The translations under genes and the position numbers were made by a program. Below, piece by piece: positions 16,432 through 24,053 of a DNA stretch of 33,687 nt (position 1 is the first letter of the stretch; each line of letters begins with the position of its first letter). The notes under the pieces were generated by a model. It worked only from the letters and a program-made list of their open reading frames with translations. It was not told where the DNA came from and searched no databases. Source of the DNA: a candidate division Zixibacteria bacterium HGW-Zixibacteria-1. Its GTDB lineage: Bacteria > Zixibacteria > MSB-5A5 > GN15 > PGXB01. The DNA lies in assembly GCA_002838945.1 (NCBI GenBank), contig PGXB01000040.1, positions 1 to 33,687 on the forward strand, given 5' to 3'.

Positions 16432-16470
16432 CTCTGCAAAATATACTGCGCCAGTTGACCATTTAGTAGC

Positions 16471-16758
16471 CTAAAAATGCATTTCATTTATTTTTTTGAG
16501 CCAGAGCCTGACCAAACCGTCTATTTTTGCGTCAAGATTGTCCGGGATCACTTTGGTTCTCATGACACTTTCATATATTTCAAGTGCCCTTTTGGTCTCA
16601 TCAACCGTCAGGATTTCATCTTTTTCCGCTTTCCATTTGTCCCGGTATTCGATGGTCAGCCTTATAAGATGACCGAATGTTGCAAAGGCTTCGGAATCGA
16701 GATACCCCGCCTCCTGAAGCATCATCCCCAGAAATCTTCTTAAATCGTCCTGACTCAT
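16471..16758 (-). CDS. Small helical protein of unknown function
   Basis: A 95-residue protein, predicted mostly helical and charged, with MSQDDLRRFLGMMLQEAGYL at the start and no signal peptide or cysteine cluster. I do not recognise a family. It probably forms a transcription unit with the pcm gene 39 bases downstream, and is divergent from the symporter gene across about 50 bases that must contain both promoters. No strong ribosome binding site is visible. It is kept because the reading frame fills the gap, overlaps no other gene and has normal codon use; it remains the least certain gene in this stretch. Confidence 0.55.
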   Translation of the reverse strand: MSQDDLRRFLGMMLQEAGYLDSEAFATFGHLIRLTIEYRDKWKAEKDEILTVDETKRALEIYESVMRTKVIPDNLDAKIDGLVRLWLKKINEMHF

Positions 16759-16810
16759 GATTTGGTTTTTTTTGTTGCGCCTTTATAACCATTATATTAA
16801 ATAAAATTTG

Positions 16811-18196
16811 ATGGATCAATTATTAAATATTCTGGATAAAATCGACAACGCCGTCTGGGGACTCCCTCTTATTCTCATTCTGGTCGGCACCGGCGTCTTA
16901 TTGACCGTCCGCAATTATCTGGTTCAGATACGCGGCTTCAAGCACGGCATCGAGCTGATTTCCGGTAAATATGACAAGCCCGAATATAAGGGAGAGATCT
17001 CGCACTTCCAGGCGCTCTCGGCGGCGCTTTCGGCGACGATCGGGACCGGAAATATCGCGGGGGTGGCGACCGCTATCGCGGTCGGGGGGCCGGGTGCCCT
17101 TTTCTGGATGTGGGTAACGGCCGCCTTCGGAATGGCCGTAAAATTTACGTCATGTACGCTGGCGGTCATGTATCGCCGGATAGACCCTGACGGATATGTC
17201 CGCGGCGGCCCCATGTATTTTATTGAACTGGGCATGGGGACGAACTGGCGCTTTCTGGCCTATATGTTTGCCGGTTTTACCGCGGTGGCCGCGCTCGGTA
17301 TCGGCAATATGGTTCAGGCGAATTCGGTGGCCGACGGACTCGTGAACCTGATCGGATACAAAGGCACCGCGACCGGGCAGTTGTTCCGGCTCGGCGTCGG
17401 TGTCGTCATTGCGGCCGCAGTCGGCATGGTCATTGTCGGCGGTATCAAGCGAATCGGCAAAGTGGCCAGCCGCCTGGTGCCGTTTATGGTTATTGTCTAT
17501 ATCGGGTCGGCGCTGATCGTTCTGGTCATGTCATATGAGATGATATTGCCGGCTCTCAAACTGATCATTACCGAAGCCTTCACACCGACCTCGGAGATCG
17601 GCGGGTTCGCCGGATCAACCGTTTGGCTGACCATGCAGCAGGGATTCCGGCGCGGTGTCTTCTCCAACGAATCCGGCCTGGGTTCGGCCCCGATGGCTCA
17701 TGCCGCCGCCAAAGTGAATGAACCGGTGAGGGAGGGACTGGTGGCGATGCTTGGGCCGTTCATCGATACGCTCGTTATCTGCACCATGACCGGCCTGGTG
17801 ATTGTCGTTTCGGGACAGTGGATGAGCGGCCTTGATGGAACCCCCCTGACGGCGGAATCGTTCGAGATCCTGCTACCGTCATGGGGAAAATCGATGGTCT
17901 CACTGGGGCTGATCCTGTTTGCTTTTTCGACAATTATAAGCTGGTCGTATTATGGAGAGAAGGGAATCGAATACATTCTGGGCCGCAAGTCGGCCCTTCC
18001 GTATAAATGGGTTTATCTGATTTTTCTCCCGATCGGGGCGTCGCTTCAGTTGAAAATTGTCTGGACCTTTGCCGACATTGCCAACGGTCTGATGGCCCTG
18101 CCCAACCTGATCGCTCTGGTCGCTCTCTCCGGTGTTGTTGCCGCCGCCACCAAAAAATATTTCCGTGAACTGCGGGCCGGCAAGCAACGCGATTAA
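16811..18196 (+). CDS. Sodium:alanine/glycine symporter (AGCS family)
   Basis: A 461-residue inner-membrane protein with about 10-11 hydrophobic segments. The AGCS signature region is clear: ALSATIGTGNIAGVATAIAV followed by GGPGALFWMW. YVRGGPMYFIELGMG and FRRGVFSNESGLGSAPMAHA are also strongly conserved in this family, which imports alanine or glycine with sodium. The frame also allows TTG at 16808, but the ATG at 16811 directly follows. The substrate is inferred from the family only. It is a single gene with a terminator directly after it. Confidence 0.93.
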   Translation: MDQLLNILDKIDNAVWGLPLILILVGTGVLLTVRNYLVQIRGFKHGIELISGKYDKPEYKGEISHFQALSAALSATIGTGNIAGVATAIAVGGPGALFWMWVTAAFGMAVKFTSCTLAVMYRRIDPDGYVRGGPMYFIELGMGTNWRFLAYMFAGFTAVAALGIGNMVQANSVADGLVNLIGYKGTATGQLFRLGVGVVIAAAVGMVIVGGIKRIGKVASRLVPFMVIVYIGSALIVLVMSYEMILPALKLIITEAFTPTSEIGGFAGSTVWLTMQQGFRRGVFSNESGLGSAPMAHAAAKVNEPVREGLVAMLGPFIDTLVICTMTGLVIVVSGQWMSGLDGTPLTAESFEILLPSWGKSMVSLGLILFAFSTIISWSYYGEKGIEYILGRKSALPYKWVYLIFLPIGASLQLKIVWTFADIANGLMALPNLIALVALSGVVAAATKKYFRELRAGKQRD

Positions 18197-18211
18197 CTTA
18201 TTCCGGAAGCG

Positions 18212-18250
18212 TACAAAAAAAAACGGCGGCCTCTTGGCCGCCGCTATTTC
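18212..18250. terminator. Bidirectional rho-independent terminator
   Basis: CGGCGGCC (18224-18231) pairs perfectly with GGCCGCCG (18236-18243) around the loop TCTT. The A-rich run at 18215-18223 becomes a T tract for the minus-strand gene 18256-18438. Confidence 0.8.
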
Positions 18251-18255
18251 ATGGC

Positions 18256-18438
18256 TTATTTCTTTTTCTTCGAGTGAAGATGACAGAACTTCGCCGGTGG
18301 GGCAACCATCCGCTTGCACACCTTGCCGTCCTTGGTTTTGCCGGCGCAGCGAACTTTCTTTACGACTTTCTTAGCAGCTTTCTTCGCAACTTTCTTCTTG
18401 GCGACCTTTTTCACTGCTTTCTTCTTAGCTGTTGCCAT
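18256..18438 (-). CDS. Histone H1-like lysine-rich protein with small zinc-finger-like motif
   Basis: A 60-residue very basic protein. Residues 1-29 are Lys/Ala/Val repeats like the tails of bacterial histone H1 homologues. Residues 30-55 form a possible zinc knuckle with Cys31, Cys41, Cys52 and His55 (C-x9-C-x10-C-x2-H) and the phrase TKDGKVCKRM. It ends KKKK. GGAGGAGG is a strong ribosome binding site, and the gene has its own terminator, so high expression is likely. The function is inferred as binding of nucleic acid, perhaps DNA compaction or RNA binding. The zinc ligands are a guess from spacing. Short domains with C-G-TK-G-xC-xxx-C-xH occur in other bacteria, usually uncharacterised. 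Confidence 0.8.
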   Translation of the reverse strand: MATAKKKAVKKVAKKKVAKKAAKKVVKKVRCAGKTKDGKVCKRMVAPPAKFCHLHSKKKK

Positions 18439-18579
18439 TGGCAGCCTCCTCCGATTGAGTGGATCATGATGCTGTATTGCATCATGGATATGTTATGGGT
18501 TAGGTAACATTAACATATATGTATGAAACGATTATATACATGTCAATAAAAAAATAATGTTAAAATGAAATAAAATTGA

Positions 18580-18616
18580 AAATAAAGAAGAGGATGGGGG
18601 CAACCCATCCTCTTTT
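18580..18616 (-). terminator. Rho-independent terminator of the protease gene
   Basis: A perfect 11-bp stem, AAGAGGATGGG (18588-18598) with CCCATCCTCTT (18604-18614), is followed on the minus strand by CTTTATTTTC. The other 18439-18579 bases are AT-rich with no feature I can name. Confidence 0.85.
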
Positions 18617-18634
18617 AATTTGATGATCGTCATC

Positions 18635-21600
18635 TCAGCAGATCGGCGCCGCGCCCCCTTTATAGAGATAATTGATAAGATAAGTGACATCGAGTATATT
18701 AATGCTGCCGCTGCCGTTGGCATCGGCAGCTATAGTCGGATCAGGAGCCGGCCCTCCTTTATAGAGGTAACCGATCAGAAATGTTGCATCCAGGATGTTG
18801 ATATTGCCGTCGCCGTTGGCATCTCCGCAGACAAAATCGCAGATATCGCCTACATTATTTTGATTGGCGTCGGCCTGATCCGGATTATAATCCAGGGGGC
18901 AATTGTCGCAGACGTCACCGACGCCATCCGCATCACCATCCACCTGATCCTGATTGTCCGCCTCGGGACAGTTATCGCAGGCATCGCCCAGTTCATCGCT
19001 GTCGTTATTGGCCTGAGACAGATTCGGCATATCCGGGCAGTTATCGCAGATATCGCCCACATTGTCATGATCGGAATCGAACTGCTGTAGATTCCCGACG
19101 GCAGGGCAGTTGTCACAGGCGTTGCCGATGCCGTCACCGTCATCGTCGGCCTGGCTCGTGTTGGCGACCACGGGGCAATTGTCGATATCGCCGCAGACTC
19201 CGTCATTATCCCAGTCATTGTAAGGGTCATTCGGGCAATTGTCGCAGGCATCGCCCAGCCCGTCGGCATCGGAATCGACCTGGTCAGGATTATAAGTACC
19301 GGGACAATTATCCGGGCGGCAGGTGTTGGTTGTCTGTTCGGGATCGCCGAAACCATCGCCGTCACCATCGATACAAACATCGCAGATATCGAGGATATAA
19401 TTTCCGTCAACGTCATCGGCCGAACCGGAACGGACCGCAATACCCGTCGGTGTCGGCAGATCGGCATCACCCCGGATAATCTTGCGGACACTGACCCCGG
19501 CCGGATAGGTGTATTCCATAATACCGACCGACTCATAGGTCTGGATCACGGCAATATTGCCGTTTCCCATAACAGCCAGTCCATAGACATTGAGCGGCGA
19601 GTCTTCGTCATTGAAGACACCCAGAAACGCCCCGGTCGTACCATCATATTTCAATACCTGGCTGGTCGAATAGCTGGCCACAAGCAAATGACCGTCGGGG
19701 GCGAAAATTATGTCTTTCGGCGAGGACAAGCCGCCGCTTCCCTGACCAACAAAATCACTCATATATGATCCATCGGTCCCCGAAAATTTCAACACCTTGT
19801 TATTGTTGCTGGCGACATACAAATTATCGTCAGAGCCGAATGCCAACCCGTATGGCTTCAATAATGTGCCCGACCCGGGTGTCACGAACGTATCGATAAA
19901 CGCCCCGGTGCCGCCGTCATACCGAAGAATGCAGTCGTTGGTCCAGCTCCCAACATATAGATTATTATCCGGTCCGAAGACGAGAGACATGGGCAGATCC
20001 AGACCGCCGCTTCCCGCCGTGACAAAGGTGCTCACACCGCCCGAATCGACATCAAGTCGGACAATACGGCTGTCGGCGCCGCTGGCGGCGTACAACCGGT
20101 TGTCCGGCCCGAAAACGCAGTCTGTCGGGAAAGCCAGGTTTCCCTGCCCCAGTTTGCGGATCGGCATCCCGCTTTTCTGGTGAAATTCACGGACATATCC
20201 GACGGCATCGGCCACGAAATAGTTAAACTCGCGGTCCAGATCGAGCCAGTCGGTGATACCGTTGCCGTCACAATCCTGGCAGATATCAGGAATATTGTTG
20301 TTGTCGAAGTCCTCTTTGGTCCCGTTCTTTATCTCCTTAAAATCGGCAATGCTGTTATTGTCGCAGTCGGGATCGCAGTTGTCCGGGACGCAGTTGCCGT
20401 TAACATCATTATATTCATACATCCATGTTTCATATTCATCGGGATAAATATCCCCGTCGCAGTTGAGCTGGCACTCGTCCGGGATGCCGTTGTAATCCCG
20501 GTCCGGCATGCCCCCGGAGATATCGATATTATCGAGAATTCCGTTATTATTGCAATCCTCGCATTCATCGGGGATGCCGTCGCCGTTGATATCGAGACTG
20601 GCACCGACGGCGATATCATAACCGTCATCATAACCGTTATTATTGCAGTCGAACCAGTGGCAGCCGCCCCAGTTAATCATGTCCTCGATAATGTATTGGA
20701 TTTGCCGATGAAACCGCAGTTCGATATTGCTCTGGCCGCCCAGGGTCGTGTGACAGTAACTCATGATGGTCCCGCGGGAACGATAACCCTCGGCACAACT
20801 GTCAATCGGAATATAGAACCATTCGCGGTCGTGAGTGTGCGGCGAGCCGAAATTGTGCCCCATTTCATGCGCCACCACGTTGACATCCCAGTTGTAGGCG
20901 CTTGACATTTCCACCGGCAGGGGAAAGGAGCCGTTGATATAACCGCCGATCGAATAGGCCCAGCCCCAGCAGGTTCCCGACCGATACCCGACTCCACCGT
21001 AATCCATGTTCCTCTGCCCGCTGAGCATGTGAATTATGTGATATGGGCCCGGATCTTCATGAGTCATCCAGTAATCCCTGAAACCGGCCAGATCGTTGGG
21101 ATCGAAGGGCTCTCCGCCGGCCGGCCACAGCCGTAAAAATGACAGCATCAGCTTGATATGACAATCACGCAGATAGATATTACTGATGGCGCCCAATAAT
21201 TGTACCGCATAGTTCTGCGCCGCCGTGACGTCCGAAAAAAGATTAACAAACGCCTCATCGCAGTCGAAAGCCACATCGCAGACATAAGGCCCGGCAATCG
21301 TATCGGTGAAAAACTTCACATCCTTGAGCGATGGAACCTCGATTCCCTCGGGAATCAATTCGCGACAGAATTCTTCAATCTCATCCGGATAGCCGAATGA
21401 TTCCGCCTTGTGAATGACGATCCCGGTGCCGTCTATTTTGCCGATCTCGCCGGGAGCCTGCGACATATAGTAACATTCCCCCGATTCGGTTTGTATATAT
21501 CCGTTGCCGGAATTCTGGACGGTGAAGGCCAGGTAAACGCTGGAATGAGGCTGGCCGGAAATTTTGCCGCGAAACATGACCACCTCCGGTTTGGCCATCG

Positions 21601-21925
21601 GCTGACCGTTGCCGGAAAGAAACTTGGCATTAGGTCCGACAATATTCATTTTCTCCAGTTCAAGAGTCAGTTGTTCCCGGGGCGAAACGGGAAATTCGAG
21701 CAGCCGGGAATCCGGGCCGGTCTGAAGTGACGAAAATGCCAGCGGATCAAGTCTTACACTCAGCGCTCCTTCGGGCATAGCTCGGTTTTGTATTTCGAAC
21801 GGCTTGATAAATGTTGCTTCGGTGCCTGTTGATGATTGGGTCATTGCCACGAGTATTACCAATGACAATGATATTAAGAATCCGTATCTTTTTAATGTTC
21901 TTGAGATGTTTCGAACGCTGAACAT
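18635..21925 (-). CDS. Secreted metzincin protease with beta-propeller, TSP3 repeats and dockerin-like tail
   Basis: A 1096-residue multidomain exported protein. The ATG at 21925 has GGGAGG upstream; a GTG at 21940 would lie inside that ribosome binding site. After a signal peptide (about 5-35) comes a propeptide-like region (to about 205), then a reprolysin-like zinc protease domain with HEMGHNFGSPHTH (353-365) and the Met-turn GTIMSYCH. Residues about 425-565 have short Asp/Asn calcium repeats (DINGDGIPDEC). Residues about 590-840 are NHL-like propeller repeats (FGPDNNLYVGSW and similar). Residues about 855-1030 are thrombospondin type 3 repeats (DNCP-x-DxDGxGDxCD). Residues 1033-1096 are two dockerin-like repeats. 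The likely role is digestion or processing of extracellular protein while attached via the tail. The substrate is unknown. Confidence 0.9.
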   Translation of the reverse strand: MFSVRNISRTLKRYGFLISLSLVILVAMTQSSTGTEATFIKPFEIQNRAMPEGALSVRLDPLAFSSLQTGPDSRLLEFPVSPREQLTLELEKMNIVGPNAKFLSGNGQPMAKPEVVMFRGKISGQPHSSVYLAFTVQNSGNGYIQTESGECYYMSQAPGEIGKIDGTGIVIHKAESFGYPDEIEEFCRELIPEGIEVPSLKDVKFFTDTIAGPYVCDVAFDCDEAFVNLFSDVTAAQNYAVQLLGAISNIYLRDCHIKLMLSFLRLWPAGGEPFDPNDLAGFRDYWMTHEDPGPYHIIHMLSGQRNMDYGGVGYRSGTCWGWAYSIGGYINGSFPLPVEMSSAYNWDVNVVAHEMGHNFGSPHTHDREWFYIPIDSCAEGYRSRGTIMSYCHTTLGGQSNIELRFHRQIQYIIEDMINWGGCHWFDCNNNGYDDGYDIAVGASLDINGDGIPDECEDCNNNGILDNIDISGGMPDRDYNGIPDECQLNCDGDIYPDEYETWMYEYNDVNGNCVPDNCDPDCDNNSIADFKEIKNGTKEDFDNNNIPDICQDCDGNGITDWLDLDREFNYFVADAVGYVREFHQKSGMPIRKLGQGNLAFPTDCVFGPDNRLYAASGADSRIVRLDVDSGGVSTFVTAGSGGLDLPMSLVFGPDNNLYVGSWTNDCILRYDGGTGAFIDTFVTPGSGTLLKPYGLAFGSDDNLYVASNNNKVLKFSGTDGSYMSDFVGQGSGGLSSPKDIIFAPDGHLLVASYSTSQVLKYDGTTGAFLGVFNDEDSPLNVYGLAVMGNGNIAVIQTYESVGIMEYTYPAGVSVRKIIRGDADLPTPTGIAVRSGSADDVDGNYILDICDVCIDGDGDGFGDPEQTTNTCRPDNCPGTYNPDQVDSDADGLGDACDNCPNDPYNDWDNDGVCGDIDNCPVVANTSQADDDGDGIGNACDNCPAVGNLQQFDSDHDNVGDICDNCPDMPNLSQANNDSDELGDACDNCPEADNQDQVDGDADGVGDVCDNCPLDYNPDQADANQNNVGDICDFVCGDANGDGNINILDATFLIGYLYKGGPAPDPTIAADANGSGSINILDVTYLINYLYKGGAAPIC

Positions 21926-21974
21926 TGAATTTCCTCCCACTTTTGTATTCGATGTTGCCTTTTTATTGAGACGT

Positions 21975-22002
21975 TTTATAGATGTCTGCTTGTTTACTGC
22001 AA
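21975..22002 (-). promoter_or_regulatory. Probable promoter of the metzincin gene
   Basis: Read on the minus strand, TTGCAG (22002-21997) and TATAAA (21980-21975) are separated by 16 bp, giving a leader of about 45 bases. Confidence 0.5.
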
Positions 22003-22244
22003 ATACTCATTTTATCCTTCGGCAGGAAATCAAAAATTATTCTGTCTGTAATCTAATGAAACAAAACGGCATTAATCTGCTGTAAGTTACAATGTTAATA
22101 TAATAAAAACGGGTTTTTATACAACCACTTTTTGACATTAACTCCAATTTCGGCAATGTATTACAAAGTTTGTCCGGACCGCCTGATATCCGTTCAGGCA
22201 AACCATCATCAGGTAAGATAATTGCCCCATATCTATTCAACCGG
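22003..22244. other. AT-rich divergent intergenic region
   Basis: No gene is supported. A small hairpin, GCCTGA with TCAGGC near 22180-22200, is flanked by TTTG and CAAA, but no T tract follows. A lone TTGACA near 22132 lacks a matching -10 box. Confidence 0.4.
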
Positions 22245-22273
22245 TTGCCGAATTCGGGCCGATTGCTTATATT
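22245..22273 (+). promoter_or_regulatory. Promoter of the hbd-crotonase operon
   Basis: TTGCCG (22245-22250) and TATATT (22268-22273) are separated by 17 bp. Transcription would start near 22280, about 50 bases before the ATG at 22329. Confidence 0.55.
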
Positions 22274-22328
22274 GTAAATTCATTTTGAATTAGTAAATTA
22301 ATCTTGAACTATAAAAATGGAGAATCCC

Positions 22329-23180
22329 ATGTTTAAGAAAATCGGCATCATCGGATGCGGCCAGATGGGTTCCGGTATCGCGCAAGTAGCGGCCCAGGCC
22401 GGATATCCGGTTCTCAGCCATGAGATGAGTGAGGAACTTTTTGAAAAGGGCCTCCGCAATATCACCAAGCTGCTCGATCGGGCCATCGAAAAAGGCAAAC
22501 TCGACAGTCCCACCAGGGATAAGATTCTCGGCAATATTTCCGGCACCACCGAGCTCTCGGATATGGCCGACTGCGACATTATCATCGAAGCGGTCACCGA
22601 AGATATGACCACCAAGCAGGAAATATTCAGGGAACTGGATGCGGCCTGCAAACCGGAGACAATATTCGCCAGCAATACTTCATCGCTGCCGATCGGTGAT
22701 CTGGCGGCGGTGACCAAGCGGCGCGACAAATTTATCGGTCTGCATTTCTTCAACCCGGTCCCGATTATGAAACTGGTCGAACTGGTCCGGACCATCGACT
22801 CTTCGGACTCATCACTCAGTGCCGCCAAAGAGTTCGCCGAATCGGTCGGCAAGACGGTGGTGATGGCCAAAGACACGCCCGGCTTTATCGTCAATGTCCT
22901 GCTGGTTCCTTATCTGCTCGATGCCATCCGGCAGTTGGAAAACGGGCTGGCCACCCGTGATGATATCGATAATGGCATGAAATTCGGCTGCGGGCATCCC
23001 ATGGGACCCCTGACCCTGACCGACTTCATCGGCCTCGATACGATTCTTTATATCGCCGATATCATGTTCGACGAATTCAAAAACGGCCACTATGCCGCTC
23101 CGCCGCTTTTGCGCCGCATGGTCAATGCCGGCTATCTGGGCAAAAAATCCGGGCGCGGCTTCTATGATTACAATCAATAA
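22329..23180 (+). CDS. hbd: 3-hydroxybutyryl-CoA (3-hydroxyacyl-CoA) dehydrogenase
   Basis: A 283-residue NAD-dependent enzyme that oxidises or reduces 3-hydroxyacyl-CoA. The N-terminal nucleotide fold reads IGIIGCGQMGSGIAQVAAQA, followed by the NTSSLPI segment and the catalytic-His signature FIGLHFFNPVPIMKLVELV. The C-terminal helical domain has DTPGFIVN and GPLTLTDFIGLD. The length matches short-chain Hbd enzymes (about 282). The ATG at 22329 has GGAG seven bases upstream and is preferred to 22317. It is 17 bases upstream of a crotonase gene, so the pair performs two consecutive steps of beta-oxidation or crotonyl/butyryl-CoA formation. Confidence 0.94.
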   Translation: MFKKIGIIGCGQMGSGIAQVAAQAGYPVLSHEMSEELFEKGLRNITKLLDRAIEKGKLDSPTRDKILGNISGTTELSDMADCDIIIEAVTEDMTTKQEIFRELDAACKPETIFASNTSSLPIGDLAAVTKRRDKFIGLHFFNPVPIMKLVELVRTIDSSDSSLSAAKEFAESVGKTVVMAKDTPGFIVNVLLVPYLLDAIRQLENGLATRDDIDNGMKFGCGHPMGPLTLTDFIGLDTILYIADIMFDEFKNGHYAAPPLLRRMVNAGYLGKKSGRGFYDYNQ

Positions 23181-23197
23181 AATGTGGAGTGAATGGA

Positions 23198-23977
23198 ATG
23201 GAGTATAAAAATATTATCGTCGCCAGGGAAGACAATATCGTTATTGTCACCATCAATCGCGAAAAAGCGCTGAATGCGCTGAATGATGAAACCATCGGCG
23301 AATTGCAGCACTTCTTCGGTCATGCCTGGAATGAAAAGGGTATCGGGTGCATCGTTATTACCGGGGCCGGCAAAGCCTTCGTGGCCGGGGCCGATATCAG
23401 CGAACTGGTCCAATGTGATGTCAAATCGGGCATTAAAAAATCGATGCTGGGCCTTTACCTGATGAAGACCATCGAAAATTTCCCCCGCCCGGTAATTGCC
23501 GCAATTAACGGTTTTGCCTTGGGCGGCGGTTGTGAACTGGCCATGGCCTGTGATATAAGACTGGTGTCCGAGAAGGCCAAATTCGGACAGCCCGAAGTCA
23601 ACCTTGGCCTGATTCCCGGTTATGGCGGAACGCAGCGTCTGGCCCGACTGGTCGGGCGCGGCAAAGCCAAGCAGTTGATTTTCTCGGGTGAGATGATCGA
23701 CGCCGCCGAGGCCCGCCGCATCGGCCTGGCCGATGAAGTCTATCCGCCGGAAGAATTAATGGACAAGGCTAAGACGATGGCGAAACTTATTGCCTCGAAG
23801 GCGCCCATCGCCGTCGCCATCGCCAAAGAGTGCATCAACCGCGGGCTCGATGTGAACCTGTCGGCCGGATGTGACTATGAAAAGAACTGTTTCGGCACTA
23901 TCTACGGGACCACTGATGCCAAAGAAGGCATGACCGCTTTTCTGGAAAAACGCAAAGCCGAATTCAAGGGAGAATAA
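23198..23977 (+). CDS. Enoyl-CoA hydratase / crotonase
   Basis: A 259-residue crotonase-superfamily enzyme, most likely hydrating crotonyl-CoA or other short enoyl-CoA. Both oxyanion-hole segments are visible: GAGKAFVAGADISEL and INGFALGGGCELAMACDI. The two catalytic Glu are in GGGCELA and FGQPEVNLGLIPGYGGTQ, as in true hydratases rather than isomerases. GTGGAGTG precedes the ATG at 23198; a GTG at 23189 is also in frame. It is the second gene of the operon with hbd, so the product of one enzyme feeds the other. A hairpin follows the stop. Confidence 0.94.
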   Translation: MEYKNIIVAREDNIVIVTINREKALNALNDETIGELQHFFGHAWNEKGIGCIVITGAGKAFVAGADISELVQCDVKSGIKKSMLGLYLMKTIENFPRPVIAAINGFALGGGCELAMACDIRLVSEKAKFGQPEVNLGLIPGYGGTQRLARLVGRGKAKQLIFSGEMIDAAEARRIGLADEVYPPEELMDKAKTMAKLIASKAPIAVAIAKECINRGLDVNLSAGCDYEKNCFGTIYGTTDAKEGMTAFLEKRKAEFKGE

Positions 23978-23988
23978 TATAATCTAAA

Positions 23989-24011
23989 GGGCAGGCCGAT
24001 TCGGCCTGCCC
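23989..24011 (+). terminator. Strong hairpin without a T tract
   Basis: GGGCAGGCC (23989-23997) pairs perfectly with GGCCTGCCC (24003-24011) around GATTC. There is no T run, so it may stabilise the 3' end rather than terminate on its own. Confidence 0.55.
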
Positions 24012-24053
24012 TGTCGCTTGGTCATTCCACCTGCAATTTTGCCGAAGGGGTAT

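Noticed and set aside
18620-19090. Plus-strand open frame opposite the TSP3 and dockerin repeats
   Set aside because: Same reason: a mirror of the DxDxDG repeats, with no ribosome binding site or recognisable fold.
18850-19400. Regularly spaced repeat units that could suggest a CRISPR array
   Set aside because: The periodicity is from in-frame TSP3 protein repeats (DNCP...GDxCD); units vary in sequence and there are no unique spacers between identical repeats.
20180-20905. Long plus-strand open frame opposite the metzincin gene
   Set aside because: It is antisense to a clear protease/calcium-repeat protein, and its Val/Ile-rich repetitive translation is what Asp/Asn repeats give on the other strand.
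22128-22160. TTGACA near 22132 as a promoter
   Set aside because: No -10 box at 16-18 bp; TTGCCG-17-TATATT at 22245-22273 fits the downstream operon better.
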